30,581 nt of DNA from Bacteroidales bacterium (GTDB taxonomy: Bacteria; Bacteroidota; Bacteroidia; Bacteroidales; F082). Below are positions 7,310-14,897 of this stretch, one piece after another. The translations under genes were made by a program, and so were the position numbers. Position 1 is the first letter of the stretch; every line of letters begins with the position of its first letter. Location: contig JAGCCO010000009.1 in NCBI GenBank assembly GCA_017651645.1, positions 1 to 30,581 on the forward strand, read 5' to 3'. A model generated the notes under the pieces. That model was not told where the DNA came from, searched no databases, and was given only the letters and a program-made list of their open reading frames with translations.

Positions 7310-8977
7310 ATGAAACGGTTTTTCTCCATAGGGCTTCTGACTTTTGTTTTGATGATGATTGCGTGTTCCAAGCATGAAACACTGCCACCTCATGAAGAAG
7401 ATATGCTCTATCGCGTGGAGTGCTTCTACCAACAGAACCCGGACAGCGCGATGCGGATCCTCGACACGCTGAATGTGGAGGCACTTTCGGAGAAGGAACG
7501 GGCGCATTACTGTCTGCTGAAGGCCCTGCTCATCGGTAACGATAAAAGATATGATGTAGAGTTCGACTCGCTGCTGCAAGTGGCTGAAGCGCAGTTTGTC
7601 GGCGGCAGGGACAAATACCATGAGGCCTGGACCTATTGGCTCATGGGAAACAAGACAACGAATCAGCAACAGCCTAAGCAGATTGCCCTGGATGCCATGC
7701 TGAAAGCCCGCAGCAGCATCGAAAGTTGCCGCCATGTGGATAAACGCTTAGTGGCATTCTCCCCAACGCCCACCAATGAGCAAGAGGTCATCGAGAAAAG
7801 CAAGTATTTCATCTATCTCGAACTCGGCATGATATACGGAGCCTCGGTCTACATCGCTGATGCCATTCCCCCTTTGACGCAGGCAGATGCGTATTTCGCC
7901 AAGACGGGCGACCATTACAACCGCCTGAGCTCGGCCTACATGCTTGGCTACGCCTATCTTGGCACCAATGAATACGACAGCTGTCTGGCCTATTTCCAAA
8001 AAGGCCTACAATCCGCCGAAGCTCTCGGCTACGCCAACGAATGTGCCGTATTCCATGACAACCTTGCTTTTTATTACAACTATTGTGTCGGCCAAAACCA
8101 TTATGAGACCGAGGAGGAACGGCAGCAACTGCTCAGCCATGCCATCGAGGAAGCCAAAGCCGGACTGGAAGGCTTGACCGACACAGCGGACTATGCGTAT
8201 GGCTATCATCAGCAGTCCTTGCTCGAAACGCTCTCTGACACATATTTCCACATGCAGCAATACGACTCCTGTATCTATTATGGCGAGCAATCCATCGCTG
8301 TGGGCCAGTCCATTGACAGGTTTTTTGAGAACTATGAATTGTATCGGTATCTCTACGAGTCATACAAGGCCTTGGGCGACGAAAAGAACGCCATCGAGTA
8401 TTCCGAACGTCTGCTGACTATGGAGCATCCCGAAGCCAACATGAAGGATATGGTGATGGTACAGGAGGAGTTCGACAAGCAAGAGGAGCTGCAACAGCAG
8501 GAAGAGGTGCATCATAAGAAAAGCATGAGGCTTTATGTATTGTTGGCATTACTGCTGGTCGGGATGGTGCTATTGGGGTTGTTTGTCTATTACTACAGGC
8601 GGCACAAGGAGGCCGAAACCGCGCGTTTATGCGAGGCGCAGCGGCAGTTGCAGGCCGAGCTGAAGCAACTCACTGCGCAGCAGAAGGAGATGCTGCAGCA
8701 ACAGGCCAATGCCATCTACCAGTCTGGACAGAAAGACCGGCTGCAGCGCATCATGGAAGCATTTGAGTCGGCTTATCCCAAAGGCATCGAGAAGATAAAG
8801 TCGGCCTACCCCGACCTCAGCAAGACGGAGCGCAACCTTGTCGTTTTGACGTTTCTCGGTTTCCGCATCAAGGAAGAGGCCGACCTGCTCCGCCTGAGCG
8901 AAAACACGGTGGCAAAATATCGTTCCTACCTTAAAAACAAGGGTGATTTTGACCCTAATTCCACGGCTTTGGAGTAA
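7310..8977 (+). CDS. Membrane-spanning TPR lipoprotein with LuxR-like HTH (regulator 1)
   Basis: The 555-aa protein starts with a lipoprotein signal, MKRFFSIGLLTFVLMMIAC (lipid-modified Cys19). About 380 helical residues follow with TPR-like repeats, for example SSAYMLGYAYLGTNEYDSCL. A transmembrane helix lies at about 408-430, then a Gln/Glu-rich coiled coil and a C-terminal helix-turn-helix (about 503-545) containing RIKEEADLLRLSENTVAKYR. The expected topology puts the TPR domain in the periplasm and the HTH in the cytoplasm, fitting a one-component membrane regulator. The start at 7310 is chosen over 7280 because it begins the signal peptide and sits 5 bases after a -7 box. Paralogues are at 13354 and 23146; this one is closest to 23146 (both have MLYRVE and LSEKERAHYCLL). 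It precedes a T9SS cargo operon, its likely target. The signal is unknown. Confidence 0.85.
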   Translation: MKRFFSIGLLTFVLMMIACSKHETLPPHEEDMLYRVECFYQQNPDSAMRILDTLNVEALSEKERAHYCLLKALLIGNDKRYDVEFDSLLQVAEAQFVGGRDKYHEAWTYWLMGNKTTNQQQPKQIALDAMLKARSSIESCRHVDKRLVAFSPTPTNEQEVIEKSKYFIYLELGMIYGASVYIADAIPPLTQADAYFAKTGDHYNRLSSAYMLGYAYLGTNEYDSCLAYFQKGLQSAEALGYANECAVFHDNLAFYYNYCVGQNHYETEEERQQLLSHAIEEAKAGLEGLTDTADYAYGYHQQSLLETLSDTYFHMQQYDSCIYYGEQSIAVGQSIDRFFENYELYRYLYESYKALGDEKNAIEYSERLLTMEHPEANMKDMVMVQEEFDKQEELQQQEEVHHKKSMRLYVLLALLLVGMVLLGLFVYYYRRHKEAETARLCEAQRQLQAELKQLTAQQKEMLQQQANAIYQSGQKDRLQRIMEAFESAYPKGIEKIKSAYPDLSKTERNLVVLTFLGFRIKEEADLLRLSENTVAKYRSYLKNKGDFDPNSTALE

Positions 8978-8978
8978 G

Positions 8979-9090
8979 AAAAATATGTACTTTTTTATTG
9001 TAACTCATTGATTATCAAGATGGGTTTCGAGAAAAAATATGTACTTGGCCATAGCCGTTGATTTTTCCCGTAATTTTTTATATAATTTTG
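8979..9090 (+). promoter_or_regulatory. Cargo promoter P1 with upstream motifs
   Basis: The -7 box is TAATTTTG (9083-9090). A TTG (9058-9060) lies 22 bases upstream as a likely -33, with two T-tracts between (ATTTTT and TTTTTT). AAAAAATATGTACTTGG (9032-9048) lies higher up, with its G at 9041, 42 bases before the -7 box. A second AAATATGTAC (8981-8990) lies 54 bases further upstream. This order is shared with P2, P3 and P4. The 153 bp between regulator 1 and the beta-helix gene hold nothing else that I recognise. Confidence 0.65.
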
Positions 9091-9131
9091 GTGGCACGAA
9101 CAAAAAAGTACCATCAAAAATAGTTTATGCC

Positions 9132-10757
9132 ATGAAGAAAAGTTTGGTTTTTGCATTTTGGATGGCCTTGCTGGCGGCTCCGCTTTCAGCACAGACCATC
9201 GAGGTGTCGGGGGAATACCACGGTCAAGTGCTTTGGGATGCCGACACGGTTAGGCTCATGGGCGATGTCGTCATCGAGCCAGATGAAGGCGGCTCGGCTT
9301 GCCTTACCATTGAACGCGGGACTTGGGTGATTGCCGAGGGCTACTACCGCATCACCGTCCACAATGGCTCGTTTTATGCTTTGGGTGCGGACAAGTATCC
9401 CGTCGTCTTTACCGCCCGCGACACCACCGAATTCTACAATCCTACAGTGGAAACGGGCTGGCACGGCATCCACTTGCTTTCCGACCAGAGCAGCGCCCAA
9501 GACAGTGTGGTCATGGAGTATTGCGAGGTGAAGTTCGGAAAGATTATCTCGGGCGCACCCGAGGGGGAGAGGTTTGGTGCTGGCGTTGAGGTGAGAAACA
9601 AGAAATACTGTCATCTCGACCATTGCCGTTTCTCGCAGAATCGTGATGAACACAACACCAGTTCGCCCAGCGGTAGTGGTGGCGGCGGTATATATGTGCT
9701 CAATCCCGGGACAATTCTTGTAGAGCATTGCGTTTTCCACGACAATTATGCATGGTGGGGTGCAAGCATTTCGATGGGCGGCTTGCGGCATTTCACGGTG
9801 AGGAATTGCGAGTTTTACAACAACTCAGGGCACTATGGCACAGCCTTGGACATGCATGTCGGCGAACTGTCGCTGTATGCTTCGGGGCCTCAAGTCTATA
9901 ACAACTACATCCACGGCAACCACGGCAGTACGGCGTATCTCGGCTGGGAAGGCGTGGGGCGTTTCCACGACAACATCATCGTCAACAATGATGGCTATTC
10001 GCCTGTGCTTGGTACTACAGCCCCCAATTATTCCCATTATTATAACAACACGATCGTAAACAACCAAAGTGAGGGTTTCATGAACGACAATGGCTCTGGC
10101 ATCTGGACTAACGGGCAGCAGAAAATCTACAACAACATCGTCTATGGCAACGACCGATACGATTTTTATCCACAAACCCTACCCCAGATCCACTTTGAGC
10201 GCATGGACCCTTCCCATCCCGACCCCACCATTTTCAACAATTGTGTTAGTTGTCCAGATGGGTACGAAGGTACAATTTGCGAAGACCCGCAATTCCTCCA
10301 TCCTACTTTAGGCATCGGTTCCGAGTATGACCATTCAACCGTGCCTTTCAACTGGTCGCTCACCGAGACTTCGCCCTGCCTCAATGTGGGTGCCACTAAT
10401 ATGAGCCAATACTATCCCGACACTGACTTTTCAGGCAATCCGCGTGTCATTAACGGTCGCATCGACCTTGGCGCCATCGAGGCTCCCGATTGGGACGCAG
10501 TGGAGGAACAAATCGCCTCGAATACCGTTTATCCCAATCCTGGCAGGGATGTGCTGCATGTCTTGACCGATTGGGAGGATGCTGTTGTGGCGGTTTATGA
10601 CCTGAATGGCAGGAAAATGATTGAGCAGCAGATTGAGGGCTATTTGATAAGCATTGCTACCGAAGATTGGCCCTCTGGTATGTATTTTTGGAGGGTGGTA
10701 GGACCTTCAACAAGCTCAGGGACCTTAACAGAATCAGGAAAGTGGATTAAAGAATAA
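9132..10757 (+). CDS. Secreted right-handed beta-helix protein with T9SS sorting domain
   Basis: The 541-aa protein begins with a signal peptide (MKKSLVFAFWMALLAAPLSA). The middle is rich in Asn/His/Gly repeats typical of a parallel beta-helix (VRNCEFYNNSGHYG, VYNNYIHGNHG, HYYNNTIVNN), about residues 90-400. It then has SGNPRVINGRIDLGAIEA, often found at the end of such domains in Bacteroidota. A type A sorting domain starts at about residue 466 (VYPNPGRDVLHV) and ends GKWIKE, so the protein should cross the outer membrane by T9SS. The beta-helix suggests polysaccharide binding or cleavage, but I see no assignable catalytic residues. ATG 9132 is chosen because the longer frame from 9039 begins upstream of the promoter. 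An eight-codon REP-like insertion (GPSTSSGT) interrupts the sorting domain. The C10 protease gene follows after 20 bases. Confidence 0.85.
   Translation: MKKSLVFAFWMALLAAPLSAQTIEVSGEYHGQVLWDADTVRLMGDVVIEPDEGGSACLTIERGTWVIAEGYYRITVHNGSFYALGADKYPVVFTARDTTEFYNPTVETGWHGIHLLSDQSSAQDSVVMEYCEVKFGKIISGAPEGERFGAGVEVRNKKYCHLDHCRFSQNRDEHNTSSPSGSGGGGIYVLNPGTILVEHCVFHDNYAWWGASISMGGLRHFTVRNCEFYNNSGHYGTALDMHVGELSLYASGPQVYNNYIHGNHGSTAYLGWEGVGRFHDNIIVNNDGYSPVLGTTAPNYSHYYNNTIVNNQSEGFMNDNGSGIWTNGQQKIYNNIVYGNDRYDFYPQTLPQIHFERMDPSHPDPTIFNNCVSCPDGYEGTICEDPQFLHPTLGIGSEYDHSTVPFNWSLTETSPCLNVGATNMSQYYPDTDFSGNPRVINGRIDLGAIEAPDWDAVEEQIASNTVYPNPGRDVLHVLTDWEDAVVAVYDLNGRKMIEQQIEGYLISIATEDWPSGMYFWRVVGPSTSSGTLTESGKWIKE
10701..10724 (-). 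repeat. REP-like element, 24 bp, in frame in a sorting domain
   Basis: GGACCTTCAACAAGCTCAGG followed by GACC is the reverse complement of the family at 1803 (20 of 24 bases match). It is exactly eight codons long and inserts GPSTSSGT between WRVV and the terminal LTESGKWIKE. The sister sorting domains carry only a short SNGKE-like turn at this point, so the element is a clean insertion into a surface loop. Confidence 0.75.
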
Positions 10758-10777
10758 ACCTATTAAAACAGAATACA

Positions 10778-13330
10778 ATGAAAAACTTCAGATTCTACAA
10801 CTTATTGGCAGTTCTGCTGCTGGCATCGGCTTCTGCCTTTGCAGGAACCGTGGATGCACAACGCGCTAAGGCTTTGGGTATGAAATTCGTCGAGGCCAAC
10901 TTTGCCGAGAGCACCCAGTTGGAATGGGTCGGCACAACGCTCACCGAGAAGGGCTTCCCTTCGTATCATGTCTTCAACGGCATCCCTGACGGCTTCGTCA
11001 TCATCTCTGCCTGTGACCTTACCAGCCCCATTCTCGGCTATTCCGAAACGGGAGCTTTTGACACGGAAAACATCCCTGATGGCTTGAGGTACTTCCTCGA
11101 CGGTTACGGCCAATCCGTTGACTTTGCGGAAGAAAACCTCAAAAAAGCCGACTTTGTGATCGCCCAGGAATGGGAAAACCTTGAACGTTGCGGCAAGACG
11201 CAAAGCTCGAAAACGGTAGTCGTCCAACCTTTGATTGCCACACATTGGGACCAAGACTGCTACTACAACTCATGCTGTCCAAAAGACGTGAACGGGCCTT
11301 GTGGCCAAGCTTATGCAGGTTGCGTAGCCACCTCGATGGCACAGGTGATGAAGTATTGGAACTATCCCCAGCAAGGCACCGGCTCGCATTCATACAACAG
11401 CTACCTCTATGGCACTCTCAACGCCAATTTCGGTGAAACTATCTATCATTGGGACGAGATGCCAGAGTCGTTGCACGAGAACGAACCTTATGTGGGCACC
11501 CTGATATTCCATTGCGGGGTAAGCGTTGATATGAACTACGGTTCCTCGGCCAGCGGCGCCTTGCACCAAAGCATCCCTTCAGCGATGACTGCCTATTTCG
11601 GCTACGGCACTTCGCACAACCTGCTACGGGACGATTACCCCTACGACGAATGGGTGGGTATGATGCGCGATGCCTTGGACATGGGCATTCCCATCCTGTA
11701 TGCCGGTACTGATGGCGGAAGCATGGGGCATTCTTTTATCTGCGACGGCTACGACGACAACGGCCTGTTTCACATCAATTGGAGCTGGGGCGGTGCCCTT
11801 GACGGCTGGTTTAGTATCGCCAATCTGCAAACCTATAACCAGACATGGAATATGGCACAAAAGATGATTGCCGATGCCCTACCGCTCGGAGTCTACAACG
11901 CCACGCCTAAAGAACCCACCAATCTGAGTGTGCAACCGCTCTCCGATGACTCCTATATCTGCACCGTGCATTGGAACAACCCCACGAAGGCCTTAAACAA
12001 CAGCAACTTAACGCATATCGACCAGATAGTCGTCAAACGTGATGGCAGGGTGGTTTACACCCAAGACAACGTCACTCCTGGAGCGGCTATGGAAATCAAC
12101 GACGAGGTGCCGTTTTACGGTTTGCACGATTATCAAGTGTATGCGGTGAACGACGGCCACCATGGCAGGATTGCCACTGAAAGCGGAGTACGCTTCGGGC
12201 CTTCCTGCAACTGGACCATTGTGGCAGGCACTACCTTCTTCAACGGATGGCAAGGTGCTTCCATACAGGTGATCAACAACGCGATGCAATTGATGGAATC
12301 GGTAACGGCCCATTCCAGCAGCGAGACGCTGACCGTCGCGGTGCCTTTAGGCCACGTCTCGTTCGCCTGGACCAAAGGAAGCAGCTCGGTCAGCGATGTG
12401 AGTTTCGTCATCAAGGACGCTGAGCAACAGGTTGTCTATTCCTATTCCGGTCCTTTGGACGGCATCGATGAGGGTGTTTTCTTGAGAACCAACAACAGCT
12501 GCGGCAACGGCATGGATTGTGGAATGCCTATCGACTTGTATGCCTTTGCAGAAGGCGACCATATCGTGTTGGATTGGTTCGATTCAGCCGAAGCAGAGAA
12601 ATACAATGTGTATCGAGACGGAACTGTGTTGGCCACGATTTTGGGACAGGAAACAGGGTTTATAGACGAAGAGCCAAGCTATGGCGGCAATTGCTATTTT
12701 GTGACAGCCTTCTGTGAAGGTGGTGAGAGCGACCCAACCAATGAGGCTTGTGCCACCATCGGCGACGACTGCCAGCCAGCCTCCAACCTTTGGTTTGAGA
12801 TGACCAACAACAACAAGGTGAAACTGACTTGGGCAACGCCGCAGCCGCATGACGGCCTCTCAGGGTATTACATCTACCGCACCAAGGAAGCCGACATGAA
12901 CTGGCAGAAAATCAAGACGCTCAGTGCCGGTGCCACTTCTTATACAGATAACACCACTCTGGAGGACGAGACTTTCTATCTGTATAAGGTGGTGGCCTAC
13001 TACCAAGCCATCGACTGCTATTCGGCACCAGCACGCTCGAAGTACAACGAGTTCGAGTATTTTGTGAGGGTGTATTGGTCAGTGGACGGACAGGGTGAAG
13101 CGAGTGCAAGCGAGGTGACGGTCTATCCCAATCCCGCGAGGGACAGGGTGACGATTGAAGGCATTGAACCCGCTATGATTCAAGTGTATAACACCTTAGG
13201 TCAGTTGGTGAGAAGCGCAGAGAACGCAGATTGTATCTCTGTGGAAAGCTTGGTGGATGGTTTGTATCTACTCAGGATTGCGGATGCGGAAGGGAAAAAT
13301 TATACGTTGCGAGTGACGGTGATGAAATAA
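10778..13330 (+). CDS. C10 family (streptopain-like) cysteine protease, T9SS cargo
   Basis: The 850-aa protein has a signal peptide (ending ASAFA), then an inhibitory propeptide with GFVIISACDLTSPILGYSE, typical of peptidase family C10 (streptopain, interpain A, PrtT). The catalytic domain carries the nucleophile Cys182 (AGCVATSMAQVMKYW), the catalytic His318 (GHSFICDGYDD) and the Trp335-Ser-Trp337 motif (INWSWGG). Fibronectin-III-like modules follow from about residue 375 (PTNLSVQPL, IVLDWFDSAEAEKYNVYRDG, VKLTWATPQPHDGLSGYYIY). A type A sorting domain runs from about 782 (VYPNPARDRVTI) to the end. It should be secreted by T9SS, activated by propeptide removal, and degrade host or dietary protein. 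It is the second gene of the operon after the beta-helix protein. Confidence 0.93.
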   Translation: MKNFRFYNLLAVLLLASASAFAGTVDAQRAKALGMKFVEANFAESTQLEWVGTTLTEKGFPSYHVFNGIPDGFVIISACDLTSPILGYSETGAFDTENIPDGLRYFLDGYGQSVDFAEENLKKADFVIAQEWENLERCGKTQSSKTVVVQPLIATHWDQDCYYNSCCPKDVNGPCGQAYAGCVATSMAQVMKYWNYPQQGTGSHSYNSYLYGTLNANFGETIYHWDEMPESLHENEPYVGTLIFHCGVSVDMNYGSSASGALHQSIPSAMTAYFGYGTSHNLLRDDYPYDEWVGMMRDALDMGIPILYAGTDGGSMGHSFICDGYDDNGLFHINWSWGGALDGWFSIANLQTYNQTWNMAQKMIADALPLGVYNATPKEPTNLSVQPLSDDSYICTVHWNNPTKALNNSNLTHIDQIVVKRDGRVVYTQDNVTPGAAMEINDEVPFYGLHDYQVYAVNDGHHGRIATESGVRFGPSCNWTIVAGTTFFNGWQGASIQVINNAMQLMESVTAHSSSETLTVAVPLGHVSFAWTKGSSSVSDVSFVIKDAEQQVVYSYSGPLDGIDEGVFLRTNNSCGNGMDCGMPIDLYAFAEGDHIVLDWFDSAEAEKYNVYRDGTVLATILGQETGFIDEEPSYGGNCYFVTAFCEGGESDPTNEACATIGDDCQPASNLWFEMTNNNKVKLTWATPQPHDGLSGYYIYRTKEADMNWQKIKTLSAGATSYTDNTTLEDETFYLYKVVAYYQAIDCYSAPARSKYNEFEYFVRVYWSVDGQGEASASEVTVYPNPARDRVTIEGIEPAMIQVYNTLGQLVRSAENADCISVESLVDGLYLLRIADAEGKNYTLRVTVMK

Positions 13331-13340
13331 AGATTTTGTC

Positions 13341-13348
13341 TATCTTTG
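13341..13348 (+). promoter_or_regulatory. -7 box of regulator 2, only 5 bases from ATG
   Basis: TATCTTTG starts 10 bases after the stop codon of the protease gene and is followed by CGGCG and the ATG at 13354. The 5-base gap is the same as at regulators 1 and 3, again predicting a message without a leader. It also means regulator 2 has its own promoter although it nearly abuts the upstream operon. Confidence 0.65.
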
Positions 13349-13353
13349 CGGCG

Positions 13354-14736
13354 ATGAATCTTTATCGTCTCATAGTATTGTATTTTGTCTCACTTGTCTT
13401 TTCCGCTTGCAGCCAACGGCAGAATTCCCTTGCTCCCGAGGCCATGCAACAAGCGCAAACGCAATATGATAGTGGTTATGTCTGTCTTCAAAACGACAGC
13501 TTGATGGAGGCACTTCCTCATTTCTTTGAGGTGGCCGAATGTTTGGAAAGGTTGCCCGAAGACATGACAGATGAAGAGATGCTGCTCACCTCACGAGCCT
13601 ATTACCAAATGGCGCATGTATTTCGTCGGAAGATAGAGAACAATGCCCAAATTGATGCGCTGCGCCGTGCATTGTATTACCAAAAGATGATTCCTGACAC
13701 CACATGGATGGTATGGACTGGCAGAGCTTTAGCCACCGCTTTCGAAGTCGTCAAAGAAAACGACTCCGCAAGATACTATTTGGACAAGGTGATGCCTTAC
13801 ATCGACTCGGTTTCCGATGTTTGGGAATACATCGCCGCACGACACCTTTTATCGAGTTTGTATTATGACAGTCGGCAGATTGACTCTTGCGTGATGGTGC
13901 AGAAACAGATTATCGGTTATAAGGCACGGCGCGGTATGGACACCAAAAACGATTCGGTAAGCATCGGAATGAACTTGTATTTTTCCAGTAGGCTTGCGGA
14001 TGCGAAACCTTACCTGCTGAAGGTTTTGGAGGCGGATTTGGGCGATGTGGAACGAGGTGCCCTTATGTCGTTATTAGTAGATATTTATCAAGAGGAGAAC
14101 AATGCTGACAGTGCGGCTTTGTTCCATACTTTATGCACCGACTATGTGCAGGCCGAATCGGAGCGGGTGAGTGATGGGATGTTGGCTGTGAAGCAATACG
14201 AGCAGTTCAAAGCGGAACGCGATGCAAGACTGCAAACTTTGCGCGAGCAAAAAGAAACCCAAACGGCACAAAGGAAAAAACTCATTGTGGGCTGCATCGC
14301 CGTGTTGCTTGTGTTGGCTTTGTTGGCTTTCATGGCCTATCATCGCAATTACAAAAGAATAGCGGTCGAACAAAGCGAGAGAATCAGGCGCGATTTATTA
14401 GAGGCGCGCGGCACGTTGGAGGCCAAGGAAATGGAAACGCTGCGCCTGAAAGCGGTGGCCATTTATAACGACCGCCTCAACAACACGGGCAGGCGCATCA
14501 TTGAAGTGTTCAATGGGGCTTATCCCGAAGCTTTGGCCCAACTGAAAGCCACCTATCCCGACTTGAGCGACACCGAACTCGACATCTGTGTTTTTTCTTT
14601 CTTTGGCTTCCGCGTGAAAGAAATGGCTGACATCCTCGACCTGCGCGAGAACACTGTGGCGAAATACCGCTCCAACATCAAGAAAAAGACCCAAAACGAG
14701 GTAATTGAAGGCTTGATTGGGCCATTTTTGGGTTAA
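13354..14736 (+). CDS. Membrane-spanning TPR lipoprotein with LuxR-like HTH (regulator 2)
   Basis: At 460 aa this is the shortest of the three regulators. It starts with the lipoprotein signal MNLYRLIVLYFVSLVFSAC (Cys19). A helical TPR-like region follows (LLTSRAYYQMAHVFRRKIE, ARHLLSSLYYDSRQIDSC), then a charged linker, a transmembrane helix at about 310-332 and a coiled coil. The HTH lies at about 404-446 and contains KEMADILDLRENTVAKYRSN. The start at 13354 is preferred over 13231, which lies inside the protease gene; 13354 follows a -7 box and gives a signal peptide. Its N-terminal half has diverged strongly from regulators 1 and 3, while the HTH has not. This suggests different inputs and a similar kind of output. 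It precedes the GLUG cargo operon starting at 14898. Confidence 0.83.
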   Translation: MNLYRLIVLYFVSLVFSACSQRQNSLAPEAMQQAQTQYDSGYVCLQNDSLMEALPHFFEVAECLERLPEDMTDEEMLLTSRAYYQMAHVFRRKIENNAQIDALRRALYYQKMIPDTTWMVWTGRALATAFEVVKENDSARYYLDKVMPYIDSVSDVWEYIAARHLLSSLYYDSRQIDSCVMVQKQIIGYKARRGMDTKNDSVSIGMNLYFSSRLADAKPYLLKVLEADLGDVERGALMSLLVDIYQEENNADSAALFHTLCTDYVQAESERVSDGMLAVKQYEQFKAERDARLQTLREQKETQTAQRKKLIVGCIAVLLVLALLAFMAYHRNYKRIAVEQSERIRRDLLEARGTLEAKEMETLRLKAVAIYNDRLNNTGRRIIEVFNGAYPEALAQLKATYPDLSDTELDICVFSFFGFRVKEMADILDLRENTVAKYRSNIKKKTQNEVIEGLIGPFLG

Positions 14737-14759
14737 ATCTTGTGGATATGCCCTAACTT

Positions 14760-14869
14760 TTTTATGGATAAAAATTTCGTAATCCACTGATTCCCAATAC
14801 TTATTTTCAAGAAAAATCTGTATTCGCCTTTGGAAATGGTTTTTTAGGCGTTTTTTTCATATAGTTTTG
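14760..14869 (+). promoter_or_regulatory. Cargo promoter P2 with upstream motifs
   Basis: The -7 box is TAGTTTTG (14862-14869). Two T-tracts (TTTTTT at 14840-14845, TTTTTTT at 14851-14857) lie above it. AAAAATCTGTATTCG has its G at 14820, 42 bases before the -7 box, exactly as in P1. TTATGGA (G at 14766) sits 54 bases above that, again as in P1, and CACTGATT (G at 14789) matches CATTGATT of P1 at the same offset. P1 and P2 can be aligned over about 100 bases without a gap. Confidence 0.65.
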
Positions 14870-14897
14870 TAGTTGTTTAATCCTAAAACCTATTGCT

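Noticed and set aside
13231..13353. Longer start for regulator 2, inside the protease gene
   Set aside because: A -7 box and a lipoprotein signal peptide both point to ATG 13354; the extension reads a different frame of the protease sorting domain.
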